DNA of 64,000 nt, taken from NCBI RefSeq assembly GCF_025685565.1, contig NZ_JAGSYE010000001.1:310001-374000 (forward strand). The letters are read 5' to 3'. The notes under the pieces are model-generated. The model was not told the origin of the DNA. It saw only the letters and a program-made list of their open reading frames with translations, and did not search any database. Position 1 is the stretch's first letter. Each line of letters begins with the position of its first letter. Positions 37,899 through 46,868 of the stretch are shown piece by piece. The translations under genes and the position numbers were made by a program. The stretch is from Granulicella aggregans. Lineage in GTDB: Bacteria; Acidobacteriota; Terriglobia; Terriglobales; Acidobacteriaceae.

Positions 37899-40535
37899 TT
37901 ATGGGGTCTTTTGTAACGTCACGGAGACAAAGCCCTGGGTCCCGGTCGAGGCGGCGAGGGTCGTCGTCTGCGGTGAACCGTAAATTTGCTGGACCGTGGC
38001 CACGATGAGGCCGTTTGAGTCGGAGTTCGCCGTTGTTTGCGAGGTGGAGTAGACCGGAGCGACCGGGCATCTTCCCGCCGCTGGGCACACCTGGTAACCG
38101 GAGACCGTCTGGTAGATCGTCACCGGCGCTCCGATGACCGGGTTCCCGGAGCCGTCCGTGACCTGGAAGACGACGGGCTGCAAGATGCTCGTCGCGGAGA
38201 CCGTCTGCGCGACACCTTCTATGGCGACTACCGTCCACAGGGAAGGATCAATGCCCACCGCGGTGAAGTTCCCGCAAAGACTTACCGAGGCTCCAATCGT
38301 CGCGCAGGCTGAGCCAGTTGCCAGAGTTCCGGCTGGCAGCGAGCTGACACTCGCGCCGATCGCCGCCAGCCCGTTCATGTCGGAGATGCTCTGCGATCCT
38401 CCGGGATAGGTTAGCGCTCCGGAGGCGGAGTTCCAGTTCACGGCGATGCCGGGAGCGGCTGCTCCGCTTTGCGAGAGGGATGCCACCGGCGAGAGCAGCA
38501 CCGTCTGTCCAGCCGCGACATAGAAGGCGGGAGTGAGCACGGTCAATACGGGAGTCTGCGGCAGAGTGGAATTTTCCATGTATGTGAGAGCGGCGTACAT
38601 GGTCGTCGACCCGCCGCTCATGGGATCGAGCACCGTCACATCGGCGGTCAGAGCGGCACCTGTTCCAAGCGCGGGAAACGGAGGGGCGATGGCAAGAATC
38701 GTGGTCGAAGTTGCGGCGATGACCTGGGCTGAGGCTCCTCCCACGGTGACTGTCAGGCCAGCGCGGAATCCGAGGCCGGTGATCGTCACCAGGCCTCCGG
38801 CTGGAGAGGTCATTGCGGGCGAGATGCTGTCGGCGTAGAGGACCCGGGCGCGGAAGTGATAGTCGGGGCGGCCGTCGCCACGCTGGTCTGTAATCGCAAG
38901 CCGGAGCGAGCCGGTGGCTGCGGTATCGAACTTCAGCAGCGTCAACCCTGCCGCGATGCTGTTGAAGGGTGACGCAGCCTGCGCCACTGTGGGCAAAGAT
39001 CCGGCGGCATCGGTCTGGTTCCACGCACCCATCACGGGTTGAAGCTTGTTCTCCGTCACAAATGCGGACTCGTCGAGAGCGGTCACCTCTACCGAAAGGT
39101 TCCTGTTCGCCTGGACGTTCACGAGACTCCACGAGGTAGCTCCGTAGCCGCAGAGAACGTTGGTCCACCAGCCGGTGGCGGCGACAGGCGTTGGTGCGGC
39201 GGCAGTTCCAAGGGCAGTCGCGTCGCAGGTGGCCTCCGAGCCTGGGACGCTCCAGACGTAGAAGTTCTGCTCGTAGGGCATGACGTTGTTGTCGCGCCAG
39301 GGAAATGCTGGGCCGGAGGGAGTGACGGGTGCCGAGAGATAGGGCCCGAGCCCATATTGCCCGGTGTAGAGCGGATTGATGGGCTCGCTGGAGATGAAGG
39401 TGTCCTGAGCGCCCGCGTTCTGCAACAGGGGGATCGCCATCAGGCTAAACTCACCCTCGAGCGGCGGATTGACAGTGCCCATACTTGCGGCGACGGTCTC
39501 TGCTGGCGCGCCGGTCACAGGATTGCCGTTGCTCCATCGGTAGAGGTTCCCACTCACTGCCGAGACGACCGCGCCACGCTCGACATAAGGGGTCTGCAAG
39601 TCCGACCGCCGCACCAGGAGGTTCATTCCCTGCATCCCCTGTCCGTCGCCGAACTGCATCCGGCCGGTGATGGAGCTTGCATTACTAAGGGTGTCGGACT
39701 TCCCGGAGGGAGCGGTTCCCTGCGTGATGAAATAGAGAGCGCTGAGGGATGCGACGTCGTCCGGACGCAGCGTGAAGGGCGACGGCTGGCACTGATAGGT
39801 ATACGGGCCGCAGACCACGTCGATGGGATGCATGATGGGCCAATTCTGGACCTCGTCCGCGGTTGGCATTGGCGTGCGTGTAAAGACATCGTCGTTGGTC
39901 TGCGACCACGCCAGGCCCAGGACGCGACCAAAGGCGCGCATCAGCTGGTATTGCAGTTGAAGCTGCTGCTCGGCAGCCGAACCGGTGCAGCGGCCATTGA
40001 GGATGAGCAGGGCGTGTTGAATCGTCCCCATCGGGGTGATCGAGTCGACACTTTCGGTCACGCCGTTCTGGCGGCACTCGACGGGATCGCTTGCGCCCTG
40101 CCCCAGCAGGAGATCGGTGACCGAGCCGTTGGTGTCGTAGATAACGGCGATCTGGATTGTCGCGAAATTCGAACTTGAGACATCCGCCGGGAAGACCGGG
40201 CCGTTCGCGCCGAGATAGACATTGGCCGACGAGACGTGTTCGGCGAGTTGGCCACCCTGCTCCAAGGCGATGTTTGCTATCGGGATGTTCCAGACGCCAG
40301 CAGCTGCGGCGACGATGGCATCCGCTGCATCGTGGCCAACAGCCGCACTCAGGTCGCCGGGATCGGTGAAGTAGGCGATGTTGGGGGTGTACCAGACGAC
40401 GGGCTGCGATGCGACGGCGAAGTACGGCGGCCCCGTGACCCAGCGGGGGCCGCTGGCGTGAGCGGCTGGAACTGAGCAGAGCGGGCATAGCGCGAGAATC
40501 GCCAGCCGGAGCGCCATCGATTCAGCGCGAGGCAT
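37899..40535 (-). CDS. Large secreted protein with degenerate metzincin domain and IPT/Ig-like domains
   Basis: About 878 residues from ATG 40535 (ATG 40553 is possible). A signal peptide (LAILALCPLCSVPAAHA) precedes a domain that resembles an M10 metallopeptidase. MRAFGRVLGLAWS sits where HExxHxxGxxH is expected, and WPIMHP plus FTLRPDDVASLSALY match the Met-turn and following helix. All zinc ligands and the catalytic Glu are replaced, so it is probably not a protease. An IPT/TIG-like domain (GGLVTITGLGFRAGLTVTVGG) and an Ig-like beta domain with GNPVIGAPVTIY follow. It overlaps the end of the co-directional gene at 40522. A surface or adhesion role is inferred. Confidence 0.82.
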   Translation of the reverse strand: MPRAESMALRLAILALCPLCSVPAAHASGPRWVTGPPYFAVASQPVVWYTPNIAYFTDPGDLSAAVGHDAADAIVAAAAGVWNIPIANIALEQGGQLAEHVSSANVYLGANGPVFPADVSSSNFATIQIAVIYDTNGSVTDLLLGQGASDPVECRQNGVTESVDSITPMGTIQHALLILNGRCTGSAAEQQLQLQYQLMRAFGRVLGLAWSQTNDDVFTRTPMPTADEVQNWPIMHPIDVVCGPYTYQCQPSPFTLRPDDVASLSALYFITQGTAPSGKSDTLSNASSITGRMQFGDGQGMQGMNLLVRRSDLQTPYVERGAVVSAVSGNLYRWSNGNPVTGAPAETVAASMGTVNPPLEGEFSLMAIPLLQNAGAQDTFISSEPINPLYTGQYGLGPYLSAPVTPSGPAFPWRDNNVMPYEQNFYVWSVPGSEATCDATALGTAAAPTPVAATGWWTNVLCGYGATSWSLVNVQANRNLSVEVTALDESAFVTENKLQPVMGAWNQTDAAGSLPTVAQAASPFNSIAAGLTLLKFDTAATGSLRLAITDQRGDGRPDYHFRARVLYADSISPAMTSPAGGLVTITGLGFRAGLTVTVGGASAQVIAATSTTILAIAPPFPALGTGAALTADVTVLDPMSGGSTTMYAALTYMENSTLPQTPVLTVLTPAFYVAAGQTVLLSPVASLSQSGAAAPGIAVNWNSASGALTYPGGSQSISDMNGLAAIGASVSSLPAGTLATGSACATIGASVSLCGNFTAVGIDPSLWTVVAIEGVAQTVSATSILQPVVFQVTDGSGNPVIGAPVTIYQTVSGYQVCPAAGRCPVAPVYSTSQTTANSDSNGLIVATVQQIYGSPQTTTLAASTGTQGFVSVTLQKTP

Positions 40536-41358
40536 CTTGCTGTCCCGCTGCACTCGCGCAAAGGTTCAGGACGTGGGATAGAGGTTCCGCCTCGATGGTG
40601 ACAGTCCGCTGTTCCACCCAGGGTCCGGGAAGGGCGTGGACGAGAAGCGGATTGTCGCCTTGAGGCGTCGCGCCTGTGACCTCGGAGTGCGGACCGCCTC
40701 CTCGGATCGGGATGGGGCCGCGGCCGGGGACGCCCAGAAGCACCTGACTTCGCAGAGTCTGTGCCTGAAGCCAGCGCACATCTACCATCCACTGGGACGC
40801 GCTCGAGGAGCCGTCGTCCGGCCCTGGTGGCGCCCCAGATCCACGGAGTGGAATCAGACCTTCTTCGCCGTGTACGGGCGAACTGAGCCCCGCTGTGTCA
40901 GGCGAGTGCAACAGCACTAACAGCCGTTGGCCCGTGCGATAACGTTCCGTTCCGCCCGCCCATAGCCCGCCCCACTCTCGCTGCGTGTAGATCGAGCCCT
41001 GTGCAGGACCACGAACCGCCTGATCGACGTAGAGGTCGACCTCGACAACGCCTTCGGCGGCAACCTCTGGCGAGCCGGAAAATCCCGCTCGAGGCTGGCG
41101 AACCTCCACGACATGGCCAACGAAGATGACACCCGCCGACCGCGACATTTGCACGATCAGATCGTCCGGGGTCGAGGGAATGCCCGCCGCGGCAACGATA
41201 GCTGCGGCTCGACTCGCGCGCGGCTGTGCTGAAGCGGACATACACCCGACGATCTGATCCACGAGAAGGGCCGCGGCCAGAGCCACGCCCGTGAATAAAA
41301 TCGATCTCCCAACTGTCCAGGTTCGAGTAGACAAGCGACACCTCCGCCTGTCTTCCAT
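40522..41358 (-). CDS. Exported hypothetical protein upstream of the metzincin-like gene
   Basis: A 278-residue protein with an N-terminal signal or anchor (ILFTGVALAAALLVDQIVG, ending around ASAQ). A beta-rich domain follows (AGVIFVGHVVEVRQP, VVEVDLYVDQAVRGP, GQRLLVLLHSPD), a pattern seen in small OB-like extracellular domains. A Gly/Pro-rich region comes after it. It overlaps the downstream secreted-protein gene and is very likely co-transcribed with it. I do not recognise a named family. Confidence 0.75.
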   Translation of the reverse strand: MEDRRRCRLSTRTWTVGRSILFTGVALAAALLVDQIVGCMSASAQPRASRAAAIVAAAGIPSTPDDLIVQMSRSAGVIFVGHVVEVRQPRAGFSGSPEVAAEGVVEVDLYVDQAVRGPAQGSIYTQREWGGLWAGGTERYRTGQRLLVLLHSPDTAGLSSPVHGEEGLIPLRGSGAPPGPDDGSSSASQWMVDVRWLQAQTLRSQVLLGVPGRGPIPIRGGGPHSEVTGATPQGDNPLLVHALPGPWVEQRTVTIEAEPLSHVLNLCASAAGQQDASR

Positions 41359-41551
41359 TCTTGGAGCGAAGGAAGAAAAAGCGAAGATGGTTTTCGTGTT
41401 TTGTTAGACGGGATTCCTGTTACGGGAACACGGTCAACGCTTGAGAGCAGGCTATCCGAGCCGAGTACGTCCCACCCATCCTCGCAAAAGACGCGAGGAT
41501 GGATGGGGCACCCGAACTCTTGAGGATGGCTAGGATCTCGGACGCACGACC

Positions 41552-41755
41552 CTAGATCTCGGGGTAAAAATCGAAGAAAGCGTCGATGCTGAGCTTCAAC
41601 TGGGCCTCGATCTGCTCCCGCGAGCCCTCGAGCACGTGCATTGTGCAGTGTGCCTCGTTGCCATTCTTCAAGGCGATCGGCGCTTCTCCGACGCTTGCTA
41701 CTTCTTCCGCTGGCAGCAGCCGCATGCCGTAAACCAAAGTCAAATTCGCCATCAT
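41552..41755 (-). CDS. Small hypothetical protein
   Basis: A 67-residue soluble protein, MMANLTLVYGMRLLPAEEVA onward, ending in an acidic/aromatic helix (AFFDFYPEI). ATG 41755 (or 41752) follows AGGAAAG; an upstream in-frame start at 41806 lacks a site. It is divergent from trxB. No family recognised. Confidence 0.68.
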   Translation of the reverse strand: MMANLTLVYGMRLLPAEEVASVGEAPIALKNGNEAHCTMHVLEGSREQIEAQLKLSIDAFFDFYPEI

Positions 41756-41869
41756 GTCACCACTTTCCTGTCTCGTTGGATTCTTACACCTCCGTCTTCG
41801 ATCCAAACGGCGCGCTGCCCGGAATGAATCCTTTCCGCCCAGCGCGCATTTACACTATGGAAGACCAAT

Positions 41870-42847
41870 ATGCCCGACACTATCTCGACTACTCCGACCG
41901 CTGCTGAAGTTCGCGACACGGTAATCCTCGGCTCCGGCTGCTCCGGACTCACCGCCGCTATCTACGCTGCTCGCTCGAACCTGAAGCCGCTTGTTCTCGA
42001 AGGCCACGAGCCCGGTGGGCAGCTCTCGATCACCACGCTGGTCGAGAACTTTCCCGGCTGGCCGGATGGCATTCAGGGACCGGAGCTGATCGAGAACATG
42101 AAGAAGCAGGCAACGCGTTTTGGCGCGGAGCTGCGTATGGCCCATCTCAGCTCGATCGACCTGACCAAGCGGCCCTTCGCACTGAATGTCGGTAAAGAGA
42201 CGATCCACACGCGGACGCTGATTATTGCGTCCGGGGCGTCGGCACGCTGGCTGAACCTTCCCAGCGAACAAGCCTTGATCGGCCACGGTGTCAGCTCCTG
42301 CGCGACCTGCGACGGATTCTTCGCCTCGGGCAAGGAGATTGCAGTGATCGGCGGCGGCGACTCGGCCATGGAAGAGGCGCTGTTCCTAACGCGTTTCGCC
42401 AAGAAGGTCACGCTGATCAACCGCAGCGAAAACTTCCGCGCCTCACGCATCATGCTGGAACGAGCGATCGCTCACCCGCAGATCGAGTTCCTGCACAACA
42501 CGGTCGTTGAAGAGGTGCTGGGAGTCGAGGAGAAGGACGTTCGCGGCCTGAAGCTGAAGAACACCAAGACCGGACAGCAGTCCGAGCTACCCGTCTCCTT
42601 CATGTTCCTGGGGATCGGCCACATCCCGAATGCCAGCGCCTTCAAGGGCATGTTGGACCTCGACGATGACGGTTACATCCTGACCCAGGGGAACGTCTTC
42701 CCGACGCTGAACGGTCAGCCTATTCCCGGAGTCTTCGCCTGCGGCGACATCCAAGACCGGCGGTATCGGCAGGCGATCACGGCTGCGGGTTCGGGCTGCA
42801 TGGCCGCGCTTGAGGTCGAGAAGTATCTCGAAGAGCATGGCAGATAA
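41870..42847 (+). CDS. trxB: Thioredoxin reductase
   Basis: A 325-residue FAD/NADPH oxidoreductase that keeps thioredoxin reduced. The FAD motif is VILGSGCSGLTAAIYAA, the redox-active disulphide is CATCDG, the NADPH motif is IAVIGGGDSAMEEA, and GVFACGDIQDRRYRQAITA closes the FAD site. The length is normal. GGAAG lies eight bases before ATG. Confidence 0.97.
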   Translation: MPDTISTTPTAAEVRDTVILGSGCSGLTAAIYAARSNLKPLVLEGHEPGGQLSITTLVENFPGWPDGIQGPELIENMKKQATRFGAELRMAHLSSIDLTKRPFALNVGKETIHTRTLIIASGASARWLNLPSEQALIGHGVSSCATCDGFFASGKEIAVIGGGDSAMEEALFLTRFAKKVTLINRSENFRASRIMLERAIAHPQIEFLHNTVVEEVLGVEEKDVRGLKLKNTKTGQQSELPVSFMFLGIGHIPNASAFKGMLDLDDDGYILTQGNVFPTLNGQPIPGVFACGDIQDRRYRQAITAAGSGCMAALEVEKYLEEHGR

Positions 42848-42876
42848 ACCCGTCCTGCCCACCGGGACGCTTCAGA

Positions 42877-43911
42877 TCACTTCGTCACAGGAGCTATCGC
42901 AGATCGCACGGAGTCAGAGAGATTCCGCGTGATCTGCGGTACTGCGTCTGGGTGGGGATGGATATAGCGAATGTCGCGAACGAAGGTCTCAGGCGGCAGC
43001 AGGACGGGCAACGCTGCTGGAAGCGCATCGTAGCGGTGGTTCAGCAGCACAGACACGTTCGTGCATGAAGGGACCGGGGCCACGAAGTAGAGCACTTTGG
43101 TCTGAGATGACGCGTACTTTTCGCCCAGCGCCTTCACCCATTCGAAGCGGATGTTGTCGAGCAGCACGGGTGGAAAAGTGCACGGAGATGCGAGCACGCT
43201 TGGATCGGTGTTTTCGATGTGCCCGTGAGTGGATGCGAGGGTCTCTTCCTGGCCGGCGTGCGAGACCTTGTGCATCAGAAACTCCCAGGAATCAGCATAG
43301 AACCTCAGAGAGAACAGAGCCGCGTCTGCGGGATGTTTGGCTGCAAAGGAGGCTATCTCCTTGAAGGTTCCATGGGCTGCAAGCACCTCTTCGCCCTCGA
43401 ATACCGGGATCGCATCGAACGACGTGTGGCCATAGTCGAAGTCCCACGGTGCTAGATAAAAGACGATGAGCTTCGGCGGCCGGTTTCCCGAGAGGTAGCG
43501 GCGAAGCGGGAGGTCGTCGTTGACCATGAGGCTGCCGCGCGTATTCGGCAGATTCAGTACGGTGACGCCGAGGTCGGACGACATCTGACTGGGATCGACT
43601 CCAAGCAGAACCGTTGAGTCGCCAAAAAGGACAATGTCCGCATCCTTTACCGGAGTCTGGAAAGCGTAGTTGAGTGGCCTGGAGTAGAAGGAAAGGCTGC
43701 GATGCGCGTAAAACTCGGTACGAACGAGCGCAAGAGGAACGAGATAGAGCACCGAGACAACGAGGAGCACCTTCAGAACATAGCGGTTCATTGCGCGCCG
43801 CGCTTCCATCGATTTAGGTGGTTCCATCGCTGTGGTTGGTTCCGTGATTGGTTCCGGGGATTGCATCGAAACCGCCACCTCTTCTCCTAAAGTATCAACA
43901 TCCCCAGCCAT
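42877..43911 (-). CDS. SGNH/DltD-like partner of the MBOAT acyltransferase
   Basis: A 344-residue protein with one membrane anchor (about 42-63, VLKVLLVVSVLYLVPLALV) and a large extracytoplasmic domain. The domain opens with IVLFGDSTVLLGVDPSQM, resembling the GDS block of SGNH esterases, and closes with IRYIHPHPDAVPQI, where an Asp/His pair could complete the site. Proteins of this type act with MBOAT acyltransferases to move acyl groups onto surface polymers. It follows the MBOAT gene by 47 bases. AAGGG lies eight bases before ATG. The acceptor polymer is unknown. Confidence 0.75.
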   Translation of the reverse strand: MAGDVDTLGEEVAVSMQSPEPITEPTTAMEPPKSMEARRAMNRYVLKVLLVVSVLYLVPLALVRTEFYAHRSLSFYSRPLNYAFQTPVKDADIVLFGDSTVLLGVDPSQMSSDLGVTVLNLPNTRGSLMVNDDLPLRRYLSGNRPPKLIVFYLAPWDFDYGHTSFDAIPVFEGEEVLAAHGTFKEIASFAAKHPADAALFSLRFYADSWEFLMHKVSHAGQEETLASTHGHIENTDPSVLASPCTFPPVLLDNIRFEWVKALGEKYASSQTKVLYFVAPVPSCTNVSVLLNHRYDALPAALPVLLPPETFVRDIRYIHPHPDAVPQITRNLSDSVRSAIAPVTK

Positions 43912-43958
43912 GAATAGGCCCTTGGTTCCAGCCGCTTCGCCTTTTCATCGAAGAAGGC

Positions 43959-45524
43959 CTAAAACTGAAAATACAGGAAAGTTGACGGTTGCTGTAGCTC
44001 CACCAGGACCATGAAGAAGAGCAACCCCACGGCAAGCGCCCAACCGGTCGAAGGCGACCAGAGGAGGAGCCGAGACACTCCTTCCTGATTCCACGCCGTC
44101 TTTTGCAGCGACGGCTTGAACTTTGTGAGGATCTGCTGGGTGTTGGGCAGCCCCCACATGATGGCAAGTCCGAGCAGCACCTCTGGAAGTGCGCGGTGCA
44201 TGTTGATGATGGACATCCAGTCTGCGGCACCCGGCCCACTCTTCGCCCACAGGCCAAACATCGCCGCGAGAATCGATGCTGCATGAGCGACACTATCGGC
44301 GCGAAAAAAGACTAAGGAGATCACCATGCAACAAAAGACAGAGCCGATGGTAGCTGCCTTCTTAATCCGCGCTCCGAAACCAGAGGACTCTTCGCGGGCG
44401 GATGCGGGTCGGCGATAAAACTGCCGCCAAGCGTTGTTGATGCAGAGATAGATGCCATGCAGGAGGCCGAAGACCATGAACTGCAGCCCCGCTCCATGCC
44501 AGATGCCCGCAAGGAACATGGTCAGCATAAGCGGCATGGCTACGACAGCAAGGAAGGCACGAGGCATAGCTCTCTCTCTTCGGGAGATTCCCTTGCCTTG
44601 CCTGCGCCGGCGTTCGCTAACCCAGCGGGTGACGGGATTGTAGATATAGGTGAAGATGTAACGGCCCAGCGTCATGTGCCAGCGCTGCCAGACCTCGATG
44701 ATGCTGGCAGACTTTGCCGGTGAGTTGAAGTTCAGCGGAAAGTCGATGGAGAACATGCGCGCCAGCCCCAGGGCCATGTCGGAGTATCCGGAGAAGTCGA
44801 AATAAAGTTGGATCGTATAGGCAAGCGCTCCGACCCATGCGACCGAGGCAGGGAGCCTGTCGCGCGAGTGAAAGACAGCAAAGACGGTGCCCGCAAAGGT
44901 GTCCGCGATGAGGACCTTCTTTGCCAGTCCCAGGACAAACCATGTGCCGCCGATGGTGACGTCTGAGAGATTCAGCCCAAGGCGCTTGAGTTTGAACTGC
45001 GGCATCATCTCGCGATGATGAAGGATGGGGCCGGCGATCAGGTGAGGGAAGAAGGTTACAAAGAGAAGGTAGTCGGGGAAGCTCTCCTGCTCCGCCGAGC
45101 CCTTCGTCAGATCGACCAGGAAGGCGATCTGGGTGAAGGTGAAGAAGGAGATACCAAGCGGGAGCACGACGTCCGCCCAGTGCTTCGAAAGGCCAAAGGA
45201 GGTACTGAAGAAGTTCGCGGTCGGTATGAAGTATTTGTAATAGCCAAGAACAAGCAGGTTCAGAACAATCGCAGCGAAGAGCCACGTACCGGGCCTAATA
45301 CGGTTCGGGATACGACGGCTTATAAGTGCTGCAGCGAGATAGTTGAGCGTTATGGAGCCGACCAGAAGAATCAGCAGGGACGGCTGCCACCAACCGTAGA
45401 AGACCAGCGAGATGAATCCCAGCCAGAGGACCACAGCCCGGTAGTGAACTCTGCTGGCTGCCTCATATCCGGCGAGCGCGACAGGTAGGAAGAGGAAGAT
45501 GAACTGATACGAGTTGAAGAGCAT
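43959..45524 (-). CDS. MBOAT family O-acyltransferase (AlgI/DltB-like)
   Basis: A polytopic inner-membrane acyltransferase of 521 residues. It opens MLFNSYQFIFLFLPVALAGY, as AlgI-type members do. It carries the invariant His in FLAGIWHGAGLQFMVFGLLHG and FDFSGYSDMALGLARMF upstream. It should transfer an acyl group, probably acetyl, across the membrane to a surface polysaccharide. The adjacent SGNH-like gene and a GT87-type glycosyltransferase upstream support a cell-envelope modification cluster. Confidence 0.94.
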   Translation of the reverse strand: MLFNSYQFIFLFLPVALAGYEAASRVHYRAVVLWLGFISLVFYGWWQPSLLILLVGSITLNYLAAALISRRIPNRIRPGTWLFAAIVLNLLVLGYYKYFIPTANFFSTSFGLSKHWADVVLPLGISFFTFTQIAFLVDLTKGSAEQESFPDYLLFVTFFPHLIAGPILHHREMMPQFKLKRLGLNLSDVTIGGTWFVLGLAKKVLIADTFAGTVFAVFHSRDRLPASVAWVGALAYTIQLYFDFSGYSDMALGLARMFSIDFPLNFNSPAKSASIIEVWQRWHMTLGRYIFTYIYNPVTRWVSERRRRQGKGISRRERAMPRAFLAVVAMPLMLTMFLAGIWHGAGLQFMVFGLLHGIYLCINNAWRQFYRRPASAREESSGFGARIKKAATIGSVFCCMVISLVFFRADSVAHAASILAAMFGLWAKSGPGAADWMSIINMHRALPEVLLGLAIMWGLPNTQQILTKFKPSLQKTAWNQEGVSRLLLWSPSTGWALAVGLLFFMVLVELQQPSTFLYFQF

Positions 45525-45627
45525 GAGCCGTCAAATCCTTAGAAGTTGCGTTCAACTCGCACTACCCATCAAGGGTATGGCACCGGGGGCATCCGTTCAA
45601 CGGGATTTCTGATCGAAGAAGCCAAAG

Positions 45628-46800
45628 CTACGCGTAAGTTGTAGCCGAATCGGAAGTGCGTGATGCATCTTCTCTGGTCGCCAGCCATGCGATCCATCCC
45701 AACGCAAGAACAAGACGCGGAGTGACACCGAAGATGCGGATCTGTGAGGGAAGGTAGAGAGGAACGAGAAACAGGAGTGCGTAGACGGTTGAACGCAGTC
45801 TTCCGATGGCGAGAAGGCAGATGGGGATGTACATCACGACGCCCATGGTCCAGAGGGAGGTGTTCATGGTCTGCGAGATCAGCGCCATACTGAAGAAGCC
45901 AATCTCCGGAGCCACGCGCTTGAAGAAAAGAAGGAACGCTGCCGCCACGGTGAGAGCCAATCCAACAAAGACGCCAGCGTTATCGAGCAGGATCAGCGGG
46001 TTGTTATAAGAACCGACGAAGCCCGGACTGAAGCTCAGCCAAGGTCCCGATGTGGACACAACGGACGAGCCCGAAGCCGCCTGCGAATGAAGCGACGTCA
46101 GGTTGTGCAGGAAGCTGATGTAGCTTGAAACGCCGAAACGCCATGCGGCCAGGAGACTGAGGACAGCCGTGAAGAGTGTCGCGGTTGCAACTGCTTTGAA
46201 TCGCCTCTCCAGCAGCCACCAAAGCAGCAAAGCCGCGGGAAAGATCTTGATGGAGATGGCGATGCCCAGAGGGATGCCCGACCAGGATTTGTCCGAGAAC
46301 CGATAGGCTACGACTACGCAGAGCAGGATCAGCAGATCGACCTGGCCGCGTTGCACGCAGGCAATCGTCGGCAGACTGATTCCGGTCAATACCAGCCAGA
46401 TTGGATGGATCTCGAATCGCCGTCCGAGATAAAAGAGCACCCAGCAGGAGGCCGCAATGGAGATCAGCTCGAACAGTATCTTTGCGGTGGCAAAAGAAAA
46501 TAGCCCGAGCGGAGCGACATAGAGCAATGCAGAAGGGGGATAGATCCATCGGCTGATGCCGCTTTCGGTTGCGACATCGACGAATTGCTCTCCGAAGCGG
46601 CGATTGTCGGCATAAGGATCAAGATGCGCTTCGGAGGCCTTCGAGGCAACGTAAAAGGCCCTGAAGTCGAGGCCCTCACTTCGGAACGCCAGCAGGATCA
46701 GCGGCACCGCAACGATCAAGAGCACCAGGGCCGCAGTCCATCGTCCGCGCAAAGAAAGCGCAAGAGCTGGTGAGAGCGAGTTCGTCGGGCTGTCTGCCAT
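45628..46800 (-). CDS. GT87/DUF2029-type polyprenol-phosphate mannosyltransferase-like membrane protein
   Basis: A 390-residue integral membrane protein with about ten helices. After the first helix comes FRSEGLDFRAFYVASKASEA, matching the GT-C catalytic loop of GT87, where an Asp precedes the D-F-x-x-F/Y segment. IYPPSALLYVAPLGLFSF is also typical. Members use polyprenyl-phosphate sugars to extend envelope glycans. It lies between the CHAT gene (68 bases upstream) and the MBOAT gene (103 bases downstream) on the same strand. Confidence 0.85.
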   Translation of the reverse strand: MADSPTNSLSPALALSLRGRWTAALVLLIVAVPLILLAFRSEGLDFRAFYVASKASEAHLDPYADNRRFGEQFVDVATESGISRWIYPPSALLYVAPLGLFSFATAKILFELISIAASCWVLFYLGRRFEIHPIWLVLTGISLPTIACVQRGQVDLLILLCVVVAYRFSDKSWSGIPLGIAISIKIFPAALLLWWLLERRFKAVATATLFTAVLSLLAAWRFGVSSYISFLHNLTSLHSQAASGSSVVSTSGPWLSFSPGFVGSYNNPLILLDNAGVFVGLALTVAAAFLLFFKRVAPEIGFFSMALISQTMNTSLWTMGVVMYIPICLLAIGRLRSTVYALLFLVPLYLPSQIRIFGVTPRLVLALGWIAWLATREDASRTSDSATTYA

Positions 46801-46868
46801 CTCTTGACTCTGAAGGTATCACCGGGAGTCGGGAGAGCGGACTTATGAGTTTCCGACCACAACCGCGT

